DNA from: Trichocoleus desertorum NBK24
GTDB taxonomy: Bacteria > Cyanobacteriota > Cyanobacteriia > FACHB-46
NCBI RefSeq assembly: GCF_030409055.1
Contig: NZ_CP116619.1
Span: 2,246,628-2,310,627, forward strand
Reading direction: 5' to 3'
Length of the DNA stretch: 64,000 nucleotides
The translations under genes and the position numbers were made by a program. Under the pieces are notes generated by a model. The model ran no database searches. It saw only the letters and a list, made by a program, of their open reading frames with translations, and was not told where the DNA came from. Shown here piece by piece: positions 27,096 to 37,071 of the stretch (its first letter is position 1; each line of letters starts with the position of its first letter).

Positions 27096-27120
27096 AGCAC
27101 TCAGGGATGGAGAGTGCTAA
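27094..27120. promoter_or_regulatory. CIRCE operator (HrcA binding site)
   Basis: TTAGCACTC, nine bases, then GAGTGCTAA: a perfect match to the CIRCE consensus bound by the heat-shock repressor HrcA. Its place at the predicted start site predicts heat-induced release of groESL. Confidence 0.96.
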
Positions 27121-27352
27121 CGCCTCAATCCCTCAGATCAGATCGACCTGTGACTGTGGACAAAAGCTCAGCTCAAAATCTTAGTTAAAGTCTTGGGCTG
27201 AATCGCTGCTGGTGGCTTAGGCAAGCAAACTAATTTAGCTTTGCATCAACCTTAGCGCTACAGCATGGGTTACGACATTTCAGATTTGGCTTGACCAGAT
27301 TAAGCCTGCTGAAATTGAACTGAATCTAACCTGTAGTGTGGAGAATTTTTTT

Positions 27353-27664
27353 ATGGCAGCTGTATCTCTGAGCGTTTCTACCGTTAAGCCTTTGGGCGAT
27401 CGCGTATTTGTTAAAGTAAGCGCGGCTGAAGAAAAAACTGCGGGTGGCATCCTCTTGCCCGACAACGCTAAGGAAAAGCCTCAAGTTGGAGAAGTGGTCC
27501 AAGTGGGTCCTGGCAAGCATAACGACGCTGGTGGTCGTCAGGAACTGGAAGTAAAAATTGGAGACAAAGTGCTGTACTCCAAATACGCTGGTACCGACAT
27601 CAAACTGGGTACCGAAGAGTACGTACTACTCTCTGAGAAAGATATTCTTGCGGTTGTTTCATAG
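27353..27664 (+). CDS. groES: Co-chaperonin GroES (Cpn10)
   Basis: A 103-residue co-chaperonin, the lid of the GroEL folding chamber. The ATG at 27353 gives [20 protein letters not shown], typical for cyanobacteria; the upstream in-frame extension (MENFF) is not used in the family. The mobile loop is [19 protein letters not shown], and the C-terminus has [20 protein letters not shown] followed by [13 protein letters not shown]. It heads a groES-groEL operon with CIRCE control and a 157-base spacer to groEL. Confidence 0.98.
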   Translation: MAAVSLSVSTVKPLGDRVFVKVSAAEEKTAGGILLPDNAKEKPQVGEVVQVGPGKHNDAGGRQELEVKIGDKVLYSKYAGTDIKLGTEEYVLLSEKDILAVVS

Positions 27665-27675
27665 TTTAGAACTCC

Positions 27676-27760
27676 TTTAGTCATTAGCCATTAGCTGCCG
27701 GGGTTAGGAGAATGCCGCACCCTGAGGCTAACCGTTACGAGCTAACGACTAATCACTAAA
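27676..27760. repeat. Imperfect 21-bp inverted repeat between groES and groEL
   Basis: 27676-27696 and 27740-27760 are complementary at about 18 of 21 positions. The sequence family (TTAGTCATTAGCCATTAG-like) is a frequent cyanobacterial spacer repeat. In the groESL mRNA it would fold into a large hairpin, which might modulate read-through or protect one part from decay. Confidence 0.65.
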
Positions 27761-27809
27761 CGCCAAAAGCTTTCAAGCTTCAATCCGATTTCGTTGTCCT
27801 CATTACTGA

Positions 27810-29462
<1,653 letters not shown>

Positions 29463-29498
29463 GTCTTTCGCTAATCATCTAAGTTAATTAGTCCCAAG

Positions 29499-29537
29499 GG
29501 TAGGAGTTGGTCATGTACCGCTCCTACCTTTTCTTTT
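29499..29537 (+). terminator. Rho-independent terminator of groESL
   Basis: GGTAGGAG (29499-29506) pairs with CTCCTACC (29521-29528), followed by TTTTCTTTT. Confidence 0.88.
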
Positions 29538-29590
29538 GCAGTTTTTTAGAACCTAAAGCGATCGCGATCGCCCACATCAAAGCTAGGCTG

Positions 29591-30139
29591 CTAGTTACCC
29601 ATATAAGGCTCGCCGGACAAGAGGAAGACTAAGAACATACTCATCCAGGCTAGAGCCACCAAATAGATTAGAAGCGCTAAAGAATTTAGTAACAACTGCG
29701 ATACGCTCTGCCACACCTTCCGCTTTTGCCTCACTGCTGTGATGACCTTCAGCACTCCTGTAATGATTAGTGGAAGAGTCGCGATCGCTGCTAGAAGCAA
29801 GCCACAGAAAAGAGCGAGGGTTGAGAAGAAGGGTATTTTATAAAACGCAGCAGACGCCAACATCATTAAACTAGCTACAACCAGCAAACTGGCACAAGCA
29901 AGTTCTCCGATCAGGCACTTTTTATCTAGTTTTGCTTGCCTCTGGCCCCTAAGCGCGCTTCTACCAATTAGTACCCCATGCAATCCGGGTGATCCTATGA
30001 GTATGCCTACAAAGAAAATATTGTGTTGAGCTGCGATCGCCGCTAAAAGCAAACCGCAGAGAAAACCGAGGGCTGGGAGGAACGGTCTTAGCTTGGACAC
30101 AAAAGACCTCAGCATTATTAAATCAGCTAAAACCAGCAA
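29591..30139 (-). CDS. Membrane protein with internal duplication, unknown function
   Basis: A 182-residue hydrophobic protein with about five membrane segments. An internal duplication is visible: LGFLCGLLLAAIAAQHNIFF and LALFCGLLLAAIATLPLII share FCGLLLAAIA, each following a basic-aromatic lead (RPFLPA, KIPFFST) and followed by a GVL segment with basic residues. The C-terminal helix pair is LLLNSLALLIYLVALAWMSM. No conserved catalytic motif is seen. It lies divergent from the reverse transcriptase gene with a ~145-base shared gap; whether they work together is not known. The start may be the second Met (MLRSFVSK). Confidence 0.65.
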   Translation of the reverse strand: MLVLADLIMLRSFVSKLRPFLPALGFLCGLLLAAIAAQHNIFFVGILIGSPGLHGVLIGRSALRGQRQAKLDKKCLIGELACASLLVVASLMMLASAAFYKIPFFSTLALFCGLLLAAIATLPLIITGVLKVITAVRQKRKVWQSVSQLLLNSLALLIYLVALAWMSMFLVFLLSGEPYMGN

Positions 30140-30285
30140 GCGAGCACAGTTAAGTTCTACAGCAACTACACTAACCGGACCTCTAATTTCTCAAATGATT
30201 ATTACCAACTAGGATGGAGAGCGATCGCCTGCATCAAAGTTCGATCCTACATCTTCTCTGTAAGAATATAAAACAAGAAATTTGT

Positions 30286-31911
30286 ATGGCTAAGCAAACA
30301 ATCTCTGATCAACTCAAGGTAGAATCGCTAGACTGGGCAATTGCTCATATTAGAAAGTTTGGAGATACAGATATATTTCCTGTCCCATTCGAATATGAAG
30401 CGATCCAGATTAGCTGGAATGGAATTAGGAATGAGTTAACTCATATTAATATCAAAGAATATGAAGGAAGACCTTTTCAAAGGATTCTGATTCCAAAGCC
30501 TCAGGGCGGCTTTCGTGTAGCCATCCAGCTTGATCCAATAGATGCTTTGCTATATACCGCACTAGTCTATGAAGCTGCTCAACTGATAGAGCAGAGCAGG
30601 GCTCCGAAAGAAAGTAAAATTGCTTGTTCTTATCGAGTGGAAATTGACTCTAGTGGTCAGTTATTTCGAAAAGATAGCGGTTGGAATGATTTCCATGAAC
30701 GATCAGCTAGCTTGGCCGAATCAGGCCAGTATAGTTATGTAATCACCGCAGATATATCTGATTTTTATAATCAAATAAGCCACCATCGGGTAAGAAATGC
30801 ATTGGAACTGTCTGGAGTATTAAGCTCCCGTGCAGAGAATTTTGAAAATTTTTTAATGAATCTTACACGTGGTCAATCCAGGGGGATTCCAGTAGGCCCT
30901 TCAGCGTCTATTTTACTTGCCGAAGCTTGCTTAAATGATGTGGATAGCTTTCTCTTACGTAAGGGCTATACTCACGTTCGCTATGTAGACGATTTTAGAA
31001 TTTTCTGCCCTAATCTTACGAAAGCTTATAAAGCATTGCATGATCTTTCTGAGTATTTATACACTGCTCATAGATTAACATTACAAGCAGGGAAGACAGA
31101 GATAAAACCCCTAGAGAGGTTTGTGGCCCATGAACTGTTTGATCCGGAGAGATTAGAAGAACAGACAAAAGCCAACAAAATAGATAGTTTATTAAAAGCT
31201 TTTTCAGTAGAGCGCGAAGAAGTATTTCAAGTTTTTTTGCGCTATTCAAATCCTTTGGATCTCGAAAGTCTAAGCCTTCAAGATCAAGAAATCTCAAAAG
31301 AAGAAGTAAACAAAATTGCAAGGGAAAATATTTTAGAGCTTTTTACTAGCTGCTTAACTGAAAATATCCTTCACTTGGGTCTCGCACGCTATTTATTAAG
31401 ACGAGCTTTGCTTCTCAGAACTAATGTTTTACATGAAAGTGTTTTGAATAATTTAGATAAGCTTGCTCCTGTGATGCGAGATGCAATGATATACCTAAGT
31501 AAAACTACAACATCAAGCAATTCACCATATGTTGGTGAAAGATTGATAGAGTTTTATAGAAAATCAGAGATTTCTTTTCTTCCCTATATGGGCCTTTGGC
31601 TATCTTACATATTAGCAAATCACTTTGCTTCTGATTTTGAAAGGGATATTAATAATATCTGTGACTCCCTAAGAATTCAGCTTGGTACACGTCCATTTGC
31701 ACTATTAGCTAGAAAACTAAAGTACCTAGACTGGGTCAGGGAGCAGAAGGAGACCTGGCAGAACAATAATCCCTGGGATAAGCGTGCAATCATATGGTCC
31801 GCATCAGTCTTATCGGAGGATGAAAGAAGATATTGGCTTGCCCGAGTGCAGAACGCCGGAGACCTATTAGACAAGGCTATAGCAACAGCAGCACTTTCTA
31901 TAAAGATTTGA
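30286..31911 (+). CDS. Stand-alone reverse transcriptase, UG/Abi (defence-type) like
   Basis: A 541-residue RNA-directed DNA polymerase homologue. RT motifs appear in order: RILIPKPQGGFRVAIQLDP (fingers, ~65-85), motif A VITADISDFYNQISHHRV (~152-170; catalytic Asp), motif B RGIPVGPSASILLAEACLND (~198-218), motif C YVDD in THVRYVDDFRIFC (~233), and a thumb-side LQAGKTEIKP. The C-terminal ~270 residues are helical with no maturase, HNH or protease domain. The GxPVGPxAS form of motif B and a long helical C-terminus resemble Abi/UG reverse transcriptases used in antiphage defence. The ATG at 30286 (MAKQTISDQ) is preferred to 30214, whose lead spans a HIP1 site and looks non-coding. No HIP1 and high AT content suggest transfer. 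Confidence 0.85.
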   Translation: MAKQTISDQLKVESLDWAIAHIRKFGDTDIFPVPFEYEAIQISWNGIRNELTHINIKEYEGRPFQRILIPKPQGGFRVAIQLDPIDALLYTALVYEAAQLIEQSRAPKESKIACSYRVEIDSSGQLFRKDSGWNDFHERSASLAESGQYSYVITADISDFYNQISHHRVRNALELSGVLSSRAENFENFLMNLTRGQSRGIPVGPSASILLAEACLNDVDSFLLRKGYTHVRYVDDFRIFCPNLTKAYKALHDLSEYLYTAHRLTLQAGKTEIKPLERFVAHELFDPERLEEQTKANKIDSLLKAFSVEREEVFQVFLRYSNPLDLESLSLQDQEISKEEVNKIARENILELFTSCLTENILHLGLARYLLRRALLLRTNVLHESVLNNLDKLAPVMRDAMIYLSKTTTSSNSPYVGERLIEFYRKSEISFLPYMGLWLSYILANHFASDFERDINNICDSLRIQLGTRPFALLARKLKYLDWVREQKETWQNNNPWDKRAIIWSASVLSEDERRYWLARVQNAGDLLDKAIATAALSIKI

Positions 31912-32022
31912 GCTTGTATTCGTTTAAGAAGTAACTGAGAGACTGACTCACCATTCTCTCTAACAAACGTACTACAGCAACTTCTTCATAAGACCATCGC
32001 CCCACAGATGCAGGGCAATTAT

Positions 32023-32196
32023 TTATTTAGAACCAAATTGTTGTTTGGCTTGCTCGTAGACTTCGACTGTGATTTGGGTGATGTCTGCTTCTTGAGCAAA
32101 CTTTTCGATTTTTTTGCGGGCCGCAGGGCGAACGAAGAACGGAATCTCCTTGAGGCGGGCTTCCGCGTCTGCGGTCCACTGAATTGCATCACTCAT
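32023..32196 (-). CDS. PCP_red-domain mini-protein (protochlorophyllide reductase C-terminal-like)
   Basis: A 57-residue protein, MSDAIQWTADAEARLKEIPF followed by FVRPAARKKIEKFAQEADIT, then QITVEVYEQAKQQF. This is the small domain found at the C-terminus of ChlB (light-independent protochlorophyllide reductase; PCP_red family), with its W-(T/D)-x-EA-x-x-x-L-x-x-(I/V)-P-x-F-V-R start and PxxxRxxxEK(x)A-type helix. Here it stands alone, without ChlB or ChlL. Free-standing copies are known in oxygenic phototrophs, with unclear roles. Ordinary codon use and a clean start and stop support a real gene. It lies convergent to the reverse transcriptase. Confidence 0.82.
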   Translation of the reverse strand: MSDAIQWTADAEARLKEIPFFVRPAARKKIEKFAQEADITQITVEVYEQAKQQFGSK

Positions 32197-33005
32197 CGTC
32201 TGTAGCTCCCACGCACTAATTGATTTGGGCCTTGCGCCATTTTTAGAGCGTAGACTTACCTGCTCTAGATGGCAAGAAAAAATCTAGAGTTAAATTATTT
32301 TTATACCGTAAACTTACCGAACTCAGCAGGCAGAGTGGAAGAACCTCTGGCTATAGACTTAAGAATCCACCGTATAAAAAACTACCATTTATTGTGTTGA
32401 GTTCTTGAACTTATGTCCACTCAACTAAGTAATTCTAGGGATGACAGAGCTTCACCAAAAATTTAGATTTGTGTCGTTGGTGTAAAGTTGACTCCAAAAA
32501 GTGTGAAATCAGTCAGAATAGTGCTGAATTACCAGGGTGCTGAAGTCATATCCGTTATCTTGAAAGCCGTTGGGCTAGAACAGCGGCCTTCCTTCTTTCA
32601 GTTGTGTGTTCTCTGAATAATGATCACCCTTGATCCCGCGAATTCTGTTAGCAATAACGTCTACCCGTTCGCGCCGAACGATTGCTGATAATCCGAGTCC
32701 AGTCGTAAGGTTAAGCCGCTAATGATGATGTTCGATTGTTGATGGAATTTTTGGTTTAAGTTTTCCCACTCAAATTTAGGCGATCGCCCTAACTCAAGTT
32801 TGCTTTAACAGCTACATTAGTCTCCTGTTTTACATTTATGGAGGCTCTGTTCCTGCTGACTTTAGCTTCGGAATTGTTCCTCATCCAGCTCATTCATCCC
32901 TGTAAGCTTGGCTCAGATAATATTTTGGGCTGACAATATTCATTCACACTGTTTTGGAACTCAGCTTTGCCTAACTCCACGCGACATCGTAGAGGAGGCA
33001 ATTCG
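32197..33005. other. 809-base gene-free region upstream of the glycanase gene
   Basis: No convincing coding frame or RNA gene is seen. The part 32300-32400 is AT-rich, with TTTTTATACCGT and ACCGTATAAAAA as near-complementary pieces about 70 bases apart. Promoters for the PCP_red gene (minus) and the glycanase gene (plus) should lie here. A strong GAGGAGG ribosome site ends at 32998. Confidence 0.5.
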
Positions 33006-34742
33006 ATGGCACGTCAAACGACACTGCAACAGCAATCCGCTCAAAGCCAGCCTGTGGCTCAGCATTCCCGCACCGCGCGCTTTTGGCGACCTTTTTATCG
33101 AGGAGCCTTTGTACTTTCGCTTTTTGGTCTCACTTTGCAGACATGTGCAATGCCCATTGCCGCAGCAGCGACGAATGTTCAACTGCCGCTATCTACGAAA
33201 GGAGCCAGCATCATTGATGCGAGCGGCCAGCCAGTCCTGTTACGGGGAATCAACTGGTTTGGTATCGAAACTGAGACTCATGCTCCGCATGGTTTGTGGG
33301 CAAGAGACTATAAAGAGATGCTGGCCCAAATCAAAGACCAAGGCTATAACTTGATTCGGCTACCTTATTCAGTGGAATCGTTGCGATCGAGCACTGTGCA
33401 AGGCGTTGATTTTAGCATTGGCAGCAATCGTGACCTGCAAGGCAAAACTCCCCTGCAAATCATGGATTTGGTGATTCAAGAAGCCAATCGTCAAGGACTG
33501 TTGGTACTGCTCGACAGTCATCGGCTCAACGATCAAAAAATTCCTGAACTTTGGTATGGAGATGGTTTTACAGAAGCGGACTGGATCGACACTTGGAAAA
33601 TGCTGGCGACCCGCTACAGGAAACAGTCCAATGTGATTGGGGCAGACCTGAAAAACGAACCCCACGGTCGGGCCAGTTGGGGCACGGATGATCCCGCAAC
33701 GGATTGGCGACTGGCGGCAGAACGGGCAGGCAAAGCGATTCAGGCGATCGCTCCTCACTGGTTAATTGTGGTGGAGGGCGTCGAGAAAAACGTACCGGGC
33801 CAAAAGCTTCCCTACCATTGGTGGGGCGGTAACTTGGAAGGGGTCAAGCAAGATCCAGTGCGCCTACCTGTAGCCAACAAGCTGGTTTATTCTCCCCACG
33901 AGTATGGCCCTGGCGTCCTTGACCAAAGCTGGTTCTCTGATCCAGCGTTTCCCAATAACCTGAAAGCTCGTTGGGAAACTGGATTTCATTACATTGCAAC
34001 TCAAGGGATCGCGCCCATCTTGGTGGGAGAGTTTGGTGGTCGTCAAGTTGACAGCACCTCAAAAGAGGGGATTTGGCAACGCAAGTTCGTGGAATTTATT
34101 AACCAGAACGACCTCAGCTTTACCTACTGGAGTTGGAACCCTAACAGTGCTGATACAGGCGGCATCTTGCAAGATGATTGGCGTACGGTTAATCCAGCTA
34201 AGCAACAACTTTTAGGCCCGTTGCTCTCCTTAGCGAGTGGTGTGGTGGGTTCTACTCTAAATCAGATTGACAGCACACTCTCTAGTCCTATCCCCCTTCC
34301 TGCTCCAACTCCCATTCCAACTCCAACTCCAACGCCTAGCCCAACGCCCGCACCCAGTCCAATGCCTGATCCCACGCCTGCACCCACTCCAACTCCAACG
34401 CCTGAGCCCACGCCTACTCCCGCTCCAACTCCAACTACTTCGACGCAACTAAAAGCAGAAGCCATTATGCAATCCGAGTGGGCTTCTGGATTCTGTACTA
34501 ATCTGCGGGTCACTAACCTAGGTACGACAAATAGTAGACCTAACTGGCAAGTGACTTTCCAAATGAATGAGGCCGCGATCGCAAATAGCTGGAATGGCAA
34601 CTTTAGGAAGCAAAGCACAGGCTATGTAGCGACTGCTCCAGGTTGGGCTAGGGTCATTGCTCCCAATAAAACCGTGGAGATGGGTTTCTGCGCTGACAAA
34701 CTTGGCACCGACTATAAGCCAACCCAAGTAGTCGTCAAATAA
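33006..34742 (+). CDS. Secreted glycoside hydrolase family 5 enzyme with CBM2-like domain
   Basis: A 578-residue modular beta-glycanase (probable endoglucanase). The ATG at 33006 follows GAGGAGG at eight bases. Residues ~30-55 ([20 protein letters not shown]) form a long signal peptide ending AAAA. The GH5 domain (~60-420) shows [40 protein letters not shown], acid/base Glu at about 217 in [10 protein letters not shown], and nucleophile Glu at about 340 in [11 protein letters not shown] Pro/Thr-rich linker of ~50 residues (repeats of [11 protein letters not shown]) joins a C-terminal ~100-residue CBM2-like cellulose-binding domain with two Cys ([20 protein letters not shown]). It may remodel the cell's own cellulose-like sheath or attack plant matter. 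Confidence 0.93.
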   Translation: MARQTTLQQQSAQSQPVAQHSRTARFWRPFYRGAFVLSLFGLTLQTCAMPIAAAATNVQLPLSTKGASIIDASGQPVLLRGINWFGIETETHAPHGLWARDYKEMLAQIKDQGYNLIRLPYSVESLRSSTVQGVDFSIGSNRDLQGKTPLQIMDLVIQEANRQGLLVLLDSHRLNDQKIPELWYGDGFTEADWIDTWKMLATRYRKQSNVIGADLKNEPHGRASWGTDDPATDWRLAAERAGKAIQAIAPHWLIVVEGVEKNVPGQKLPYHWWGGNLEGVKQDPVRLPVANKLVYSPHEYGPGVLDQSWFSDPAFPNNLKARWETGFHYIATQGIAPILVGEFGGRQVDSTSKEGIWQRKFVEFINQNDLSFTYWSWNPNSADTGGILQDDWRTVNPAKQQLLGPLLSLASGVVGSTLNQIDSTLSSPIPLPAPTPIPTPTPTPSPTPAPSPMPDPTPAPTPTPTPEPTPTPAPTPTTSTQLKAEAIMQSEWASGFCTNLRVTNLGTTNSRPNWQVTFQMNEAAIANSWNGNFRKQSTGYVATAPGWARVIAPNKTVEMGFCADKLGTDYKPTQVVVK

Positions 34743-34774
34743 AATCACCTTCCTGGTAATCAGGGAGCAAACTT

Positions 34775-35476
34775 TTAGCAGTAGGGGGTTACGTCTTCAC
34801 CGCATTTGTCCGCCAGGTAAGACAACGCTCGAAACCGTAGCCCTACTAACTGCTCATAAAGTGGGTTCAGCTTGCACAGCGGCGGAATGTGCACAACTTT
34901 GCGACCAAAGAGTTGAATATCCCGCTCAAAAGGACACTGAGCGGGAATCAACCTACAGAGGAATCGAGCTACCTGAGGATCTTGAATATCTAGCTCATCC
35001 AACCATTCCCGCACTGGATGCAGTAAATCGTGTTTCTCTGCCTCGGTGAGGTTGAGTACAGCAGGTGTGGCTGTAGCTACTTGGTTTCCGGAAGGGCTAG
35101 TTTGCGGATCGTAGAGAGTGTGACGCAATGCTTCCAGGACTTCTAAGCTCTGACCTAGGGCTTGGCAAAACTGCTCTAGCAAACCATCTTCTTGCGCCGA
35201 GTAGATGCCATCAGCGATCGCAACCATCACAGCAGTTCTCAAAAAGTGTTGGGCAATTTCATCACTTTGGCCCAAACTAGCGGCTAACTCACTGGGTGTA
35301 ATCGCTGCCATAGCTCCTAAGCTGGTAGCGGGGGCTAAATCTTGCTGAGTCAGGCTAGTAATTAAATCTTGCTCCTCAGGGTCAAAGTTACCATCGGCCC
35401 AGGCGATCGCGAGGAGCCCGCGTAACCAAGCAGAAATTTGGTCGTTAGTCGGAGGAGATTGCACAAGATCGGACAT
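34775..35476 (-). CDS. TerB-like protein with Mo-dependent nitrogenase C-terminal domain
   Basis: A 233-residue two-domain protein. The N-terminal half is TerB-like and helical: WLRGLLAIAWADGNFDPEEQ with an acidic metal-type loop, and a second similar helix pair AVMVAIADGIYSAQEDGLLE. The C-terminal ~85 residues match the Mo-nitrogenase C-terminal domain named for a cyanobacterial nif neighbour: VREWLDELDIQDPQVARFLC, RLIPAQCPFERDI and HIPPLCKLNPLYEQLVGLRF. Cysteines in AQCPFER and PLCKLNP may bind metal. No nif gene is present in the window, and the domain also occurs in non-fixing cyanobacteria. The role is unknown. Confidence 0.85.
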   Translation of the reverse strand: MSDLVQSPPTNDQISAWLRGLLAIAWADGNFDPEEQDLITSLTQQDLAPATSLGAMAAITPSELAASLGQSDEIAQHFLRTAVMVAIADGIYSAQEDGLLEQFCQALGQSLEVLEALRHTLYDPQTSPSGNQVATATPAVLNLTEAEKHDLLHPVREWLDELDIQDPQVARFLCRLIPAQCPFERDIQLFGRKVVHIPPLCKLNPLYEQLVGLRFRALSYLADKCGEDVTPYC

Positions 35477-35578
35477 AGAATTCTACTGAATCTCAAGTGG
35501 CAACTTGAACTGATTTTAGCTCTAGTCTTACCTGAGCTACCTGTAAACTAGACTGGCAATTCTCAGTGAGGAAGTTTC

Positions 35579-35947
35579 GTGACCCTGCAAGAATTTGGTT
35601 TGCTATTGATGTCAATTCTCGCCAGTGTTGCGGGGCAATTCTTCCTCAAAGCGGGCGCACTCAAACTCGGCAAAGTAAATGCCGACAATGTGTTGAACCA
35701 TATCCTTGGTATTTTGCTCACCCCTGAGTTAATTGCTGGTCTGACTTGTTATGCCTTTGGTGCGATCGCTTATATTTTGCTCTTGACCCGCGTCAATCTC
35801 AGTATTGCTGGCCCCTCGGTAGCCTTGAGTTATGTTTTTGCCGTGATGCTAGGCTATTTTATCTTCCGCGAAGCGATTCCCCTCAGTCGAGTCGTAGGGC
35901 TGGGTTTAATCGTAAGCGGTGTGCTTTTGGTCATTTGGCAAAAGTGA
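35579..35947 (+). CDS. Small multidrug-resistance/EamA-type transporter, GTG start
   Basis: A 122-residue membrane protein with four predicted helices (LLLMSILASVAGQFFLKAG, LTCYAFGAIAYILLLTRV, LSYVFAVMLGYFIFREA, LGLIVSGVLLVIWQK). This is the half-size DMT/SMR architecture, close to ArnE/ArnF-type flippase subunits. The glutamate in FIFREAIPL is at the EamA-typical place. The start is GTG at 35579 with GTGAGGA just upstream. It converges with the second glycan operon, so a role in moving lipid-linked sugars is possible but inferred. A small dimeric exporter is the other option. Confidence 0.82.
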   Translation: MTLQEFGLLLMSILASVAGQFFLKAGALKLGKVNADNVLNHILGILLTPELIAGLTCYAFGAIAYILLLTRVNLSIAGPSVALSYVFAVMLGYFIFREAIPLSRVVGLGLIVSGVLLVIWQK

Positions 35948-35997
35948 GATCCTCCCACGCTGTCAGATCTGCGTTGCCCTTCAACTAAAAATCTCGA

Positions 35998-37071
35998 CTA
36001 AAGATATTGCTGCAAAATTTCTGCGGTGGCCTGTCCCGTTTTTGTCCAGCTAAATTGTGCAGCTCTGGCTAACCCACGTTGGCGTAGTTGCGATCGCAAG
36101 TTTGCGTCTGTCGCGATCGCCTGCATTGCCTCTGTGAGTTCTTCTACTTGGTAAGGGTTCACAAAGAGAGCAGCATCACCCGCCACTTCTGGTAAAGATG
36201 CCAGATTAGAGGTGATTACAGGAGTTCCACAGGCCATTGCTTCCAAGACAGGCAAACCAAATCCTTCCCAGAGGCTCGGAAAAACCAAGGCAATCGCTTG
36301 ATTGAGCAGCTTGGGCAATTGTGTATAGGGCACATAATCAAGAAACTTCACCTGCTGTTGTAATCCTAGTGCTGCGATTTGCGCTTGCAGTGCCGGGGTG
36401 TAGCGCGGATCAGGGGGACCAGCGAACCACAATTCATAATCTGAGCTATTGGGTAAGGCGGCAAAAGCTGAGACTAAATGCTGAGGGTTTTTGTGTGGGT
36501 TATGACGCCCTAAATAAAGGAAATAGTTTTGTTGAGGCAACTGCAAATCGTGAAAATTGCTAATGTCATAAGCGAGTGGAATGGCAGTCACTTTGTTGCT
36601 AGAAATACCACAAAAAGCAACCACATCTTGGGCAGTTGCTAGTGAATTGCAAATAATATGCTCTGCTTGCCTTAATACGGTGGGAATGTAGGATCGACAA
36701 TAAAGCTTTTGCGCTTGAGAAAACCATTGAGGAAAATGCAAAGGAATCAAGTCATGAATCGTGACGATCGCCCGACAGCTTTTGGAGATAGGTGCTTCTG
36801 GCACAGGAGAAAATAGTAATTTAGAATGTAAATTCTGATATATTTTCGGTAAATAAAACTGAGTCCAAAGCAACCGTTTGAGATGTCCTTTAGCCCCAGC
36901 CTCTGTTGTTAAATCAGCCGGAGATGGATAAGTTTTTATATTGTCTTGTAGCAGTATTGGGCTTACGGCCTGCATATCTGCAAGAGGCAAAGATTTGAGC
37001 AGATTAAGGCTATAAGTTGCCCAGCCTGTCGGTCTTTCAGGTAAAAAGGCTAAGTTAATCAGAACTGACAT
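35998..37071 (-). CDS. Glycosyltransferase family 4
   Basis: A 357-residue GT-B glycosyltransferase. The N-terminal domain ([20 protein letters not shown]) includes the usual IVTIDHLIP-type segment ([20 protein letters not shown]). The donor domain shows [40 protein letters not shown] and [20 protein letters not shown] with the E-x7-E motif (EGFGLPVLE). It is the last gene of the rml operon and overlaps the upstream glycosyltransferase by 17 bases. It is mannosyl/rhamnosyl-type by general similarity; donor not resolved. Confidence 0.9.
   Translation of the reverse strand: MSVLINLAFLPERPTGWATYSLNLLKSLPLADMQAVSPILLQDNIKTYPSPADLTTEAGAKGHLKRLLWTQFYLPKIYQNLHSKLLFSPVPEAPISKSCRAIVTIHDLIPLHFPQWFSQAQKLYCRSYIPTVLRQAEHIICNSLATAQDVVAFCGISSNKVTAIPLAYDISNFHDLQLPQQNYFLYLGRHNPHKNPQHLVSAFAALPNSSDYELWFAGPPDPRYTPALQAQIAALGLQQQVKFLDYVPYTQLPKLLNQAIALVFPSLWEGFGLPVLEAMACGTPVITSNLASLPEVAGDAALFVNPYQVEELTEAMQAIATDANLRSQLRQRGLARAAQFSWTKTGQATAEILQQYL

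Larger units (their letters stand above)
26506..27352. other. Long upstream region and 5' leader of groES
   Basis: About 850 bases without a convincing gene. It contains the groES promoter and CIRCE (27067-27120). The ~230 bases between CIRCE and the groES ATG would be transcribed as an unusually long 5' leader with no open frame of note. Confidence 0.65.

Noticed and set aside
30286-31911. Reverse transcriptase as a group II intron, retron or diversity-generating retroelement
   Set aside because: No maturase or endonuclease part, motif B is not of the SQ type, and no template/variable repeat or intron ends were seen near it.
34257-34618. Open frames opposite the glycanase linker
   Set aside because: They mirror the Pro/Thr-rich linker on the other strand (Gly/Val or Trp/Arg runs) and are composition artefacts.
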